This document shows, one piece after another, positions 62,695 through 64,000 of a stretch of DNA of 64,000 bases; within the stretch, counting starts at the first letter, position 1, and each line of letters opens with the position of its first letter. The stretch comes from Tissierella sp. MB52-C2 (GTDB lineage Bacteria > Bacillota > Clostridia > Tissierellales > Tissierellaceae), in the NCBI RefSeq assembly GCF_030931715.1, contig NZ_CP133261.1:1054001-1118000 (forward strand). The letters are read 5' to 3'. The position numbers were made by a program, and so were the translations under genes. The notes under the pieces are model-generated. The model saw only the letters and a program-made list of their open reading frames with translations, ran no database searches and was not told where the DNA came from.

Positions 62695-64000
62695 ATGCAT
62701 GCATGGGAAGCAATTCAGAGTTCCTTGAACTATATTGAAGATCATTTAACAGAAAATATAAAGATAGAAACACTCGCAAAGGTGGCGGCATTATCACCAT
62801 ATTATTTTCAGCGCCTGTTTGGGCGTTTGGTAAAAAAACCCGTAAATGAATATGTGAGGCTGCGTAGGCTAGCAAGAGCTTCAGAAGCTCTTAAAAGTAA
62901 AGAAAAACGAATTATTGATGTGGCACTTGATTACGGATTTTCAGACCATGCAAACTTTACGCGTGCGTTTAAAGATGCATATGGCATCACGCCGGATGAA
63001 TATCGTACATCTCCTGTTATACTCAATCATTTCATCATGCCCGATCTGCTATTGAACTATGTTATGGTTGATGAAAATGTACCATTGATTGCTGATGGTA
63101 TTTTGGTTGAAGTGATACGCAGAAAACTGGATGAACCGCGTATATTTATTGGAATTGAAGGCGAAGTGCCCGAGACTGAATTAACAGGAGGCAAAGCTAC
63201 CGGTATCGCTACTGCCGGGATTATATGGGATGAATTCCACCGTCGGAAATCTAACATTATGAATTTACTGCCGGAGGGCAATGAAGTTGGAATTCTCTAT
63301 ATGGGAGACGCCAGAGAAGGCTGCTGTACATATATGACCGGAGCAGAAGCCGCTGGAAATCCACAAGTCGAGGGATATGCTTCTTATACACTCCCACAAG
63401 GGGAATATGCTGTTTGCTGCTTTGAGGCGGAGAACTTTACAGAACTTATTGGTTCTGCGATTTTTAAAGCATCCACCTTTATGGGTAACTGGATGAAAAA
63501 TCACGGTTTGACTTGCGGTAATTTTGCTGCCGAGATGTATTATGATACAAATTCTGATGCAAGCTATATGGAGCTATGGCTGCCGTTAAGTTCGTCACAG
63601 AAGATGATGAAAATGAAAAAAACATGGGATAAAACCAATGGAGCACAAAAGCCGTCATTGGCAGCAGTCAGTGAATATGTGAAAAACCCTTTGTTTGAAC
63701 AGTTGTGCAAATATTTGGAGACAGAATATCAGAGCAAGCCCGTGTTGGAATATAGCAGATGCTCCATGCAGTATGGATGGAATGTGAAGTATAAAAAGGC
63801 AGGACGTACCCTATGTACACTATATCCAATGGAGGGATACTTTATTGCCCTCATTGTCATTGGTGAACGTGAGCAGACAGAAACCGAATTGATGCTTCCT
63901 TTTTTCACAGAGTATTTGCAGCAACTGTATCACGAAACAAAAACAGGTATGGGTCAGAAGTGGCTCATGATTAACGTGACGGATGACGCAGTGCTGGAGG
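62695..64000 (+). CDS. AraC regulator fused to GyrI-like and DUF3788 domains (3' end outside window)
   Basis: ATG 62695 has GGGAGGTG before it. At least 435 codons are open to the right edge. Residues about 1-105 hold two AraC helix-turn-helix motifs (IETLAKVAALSPYYFQRLFG and IIDVALDYGFSDHANFTRAF). A GyrI/BmrR-like ligand-binding domain follows (about 130-295; GILYMGDAREGC, YTLPQGEYAVCCFEAE). From about 300 a DUF3788-like domain begins (MKMKKTWDKTNGAQKPSLA). The G+C content is higher than in the rest of the window, suggesting transfer. Confidence 0.85.
   Translation, partial: MHAWEAIQSSLNYIEDHLTENIKIETLAKVAALSPYYFQRLFGRLVKKPVNEYVRLRRLARASEALKSKEKRIIDVALDYGFSDHANFTRAFKDAYGITPDEYRTSPVILNHFIMPDLLLNYVMVDENVPLIADGILVEVIRRKLDEPRIFIGIEGEVPETELTGGKATGIATAGIIWDEFHRRKSNIMNLLPEGNEVGILYMGDAREGCCTYMTGAEAAGNPQVEGYASYTLPQGEYAVCCFEAENFTELIGSAIFKASTFMGNWMKNHGLTCGNFAAEMYYDTNSDASYMELWLPLSSSQKMMKMKKTWDKTNGAQKPSLAAVSEYVKNPLFEQLCKYLETEYQSKPVLEYSRCSMQYGWNVKYKKAGRTLCTLYPMEGYFIALIVIGEREQTETELMLPFFTEYLQQLYHETKTGMGQKWLMINVTDDAVLE

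Overview
The window is AT-rich DNA from a low-GC Gram-positive anaerobe, most likely a member of the Clostridia. This rests on strong AGGAGG ribosome sites, clostridial-type peptide maturation genes, MatC/HpcH, Crp-like and XRE genes, and AT-biased codons. I cannot name the genus. The window reads as accessory DNA: intact operons separated by insertion sequences, decayed genes and dispersed non-coding repeats.

1-9.3 kb: a ribosomal-peptide natural-product locus. It holds the C-terminal end of a LanM-type lanthipeptide synthetase, a two-component system (membrane kinase and LuxR-type regulator), a short lanthipeptide precursor, a second Cys-rich precursor beginning MKKLGK, then an ABC exporter, a radical SAM/SPASM maturase, a TIGR04066-like maturation protein, a small acyl-carrier-related protein and a subtilisin-like protease. 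9.4-13.8 kb: an ABC importer (ATPase, lipoprotein, fused two-domain permease). 13.8-16.7 kb: two further copies of the promoter found before the lanthipeptide gene, a frameshifted membrane peptide, a secreted Amidase_6-type protein and an exported protein of unknown role. The three promoter copies share GGACAAAAGTTAGCTGACA, a 17-base spacer and a -10 box, so they probably form one regulon.

16.8-23.5 kb: a DUF1835-type gene, then a response regulator, a soluble kinase, an ABC ATPase and an FtsX-type permease (peptide sensing or detoxification type), and a small ICE-like gene. 23.5-27.2 kb: repeats and remnants (DUF4357, arginase, GNAT) plus a zinc-ribbon membrane protein with a frameshifted paralogue at 39.7 kb. 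27.5-32.2 kb: a Crp/Fnr regulator facing a carboxylate operon (MatC-like permease, DUF6282 hydrolase, cupin, HpcH/HpaI aldolase). 32.2-35 kb: a shrunken IS3 element, then small genes separated by repeats (DUF3781, NUDIX). 35-36.3 kb: an IS3 element.

37.4-45.7 kb: a quinone oxidoreductase with divergent LysR regulator, an XRE regulator and two alpha/beta hydrolases. 45.8-46.9 kb: a dead IS3 copy. 47-51.8 kb: small membrane proteins, an ABC-2-type transporter and a TetR start fused to a transposase end. 52-57.3 kb: an FRG-domain gene of higher GC, remnants, IS21 fragments, a DUF4352 lipoprotein and a broken AlbA_2 gene. 57.5-60 kb: a truncated ECF sigma gene interrupted by a repeat-bounded DJ-1/PfpI cassette, and a membrane protein with an apparent ATA start. 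60-64 kb: a DEAD-box helicase with a DbpA-like end, a decayed RumA methyltransferase, and an AraC/GyrI/DUF3788 fusion running off the right edge.

No rRNA, tRNA or CRISPR array was seen. All family names come from reading motifs, not from searches.
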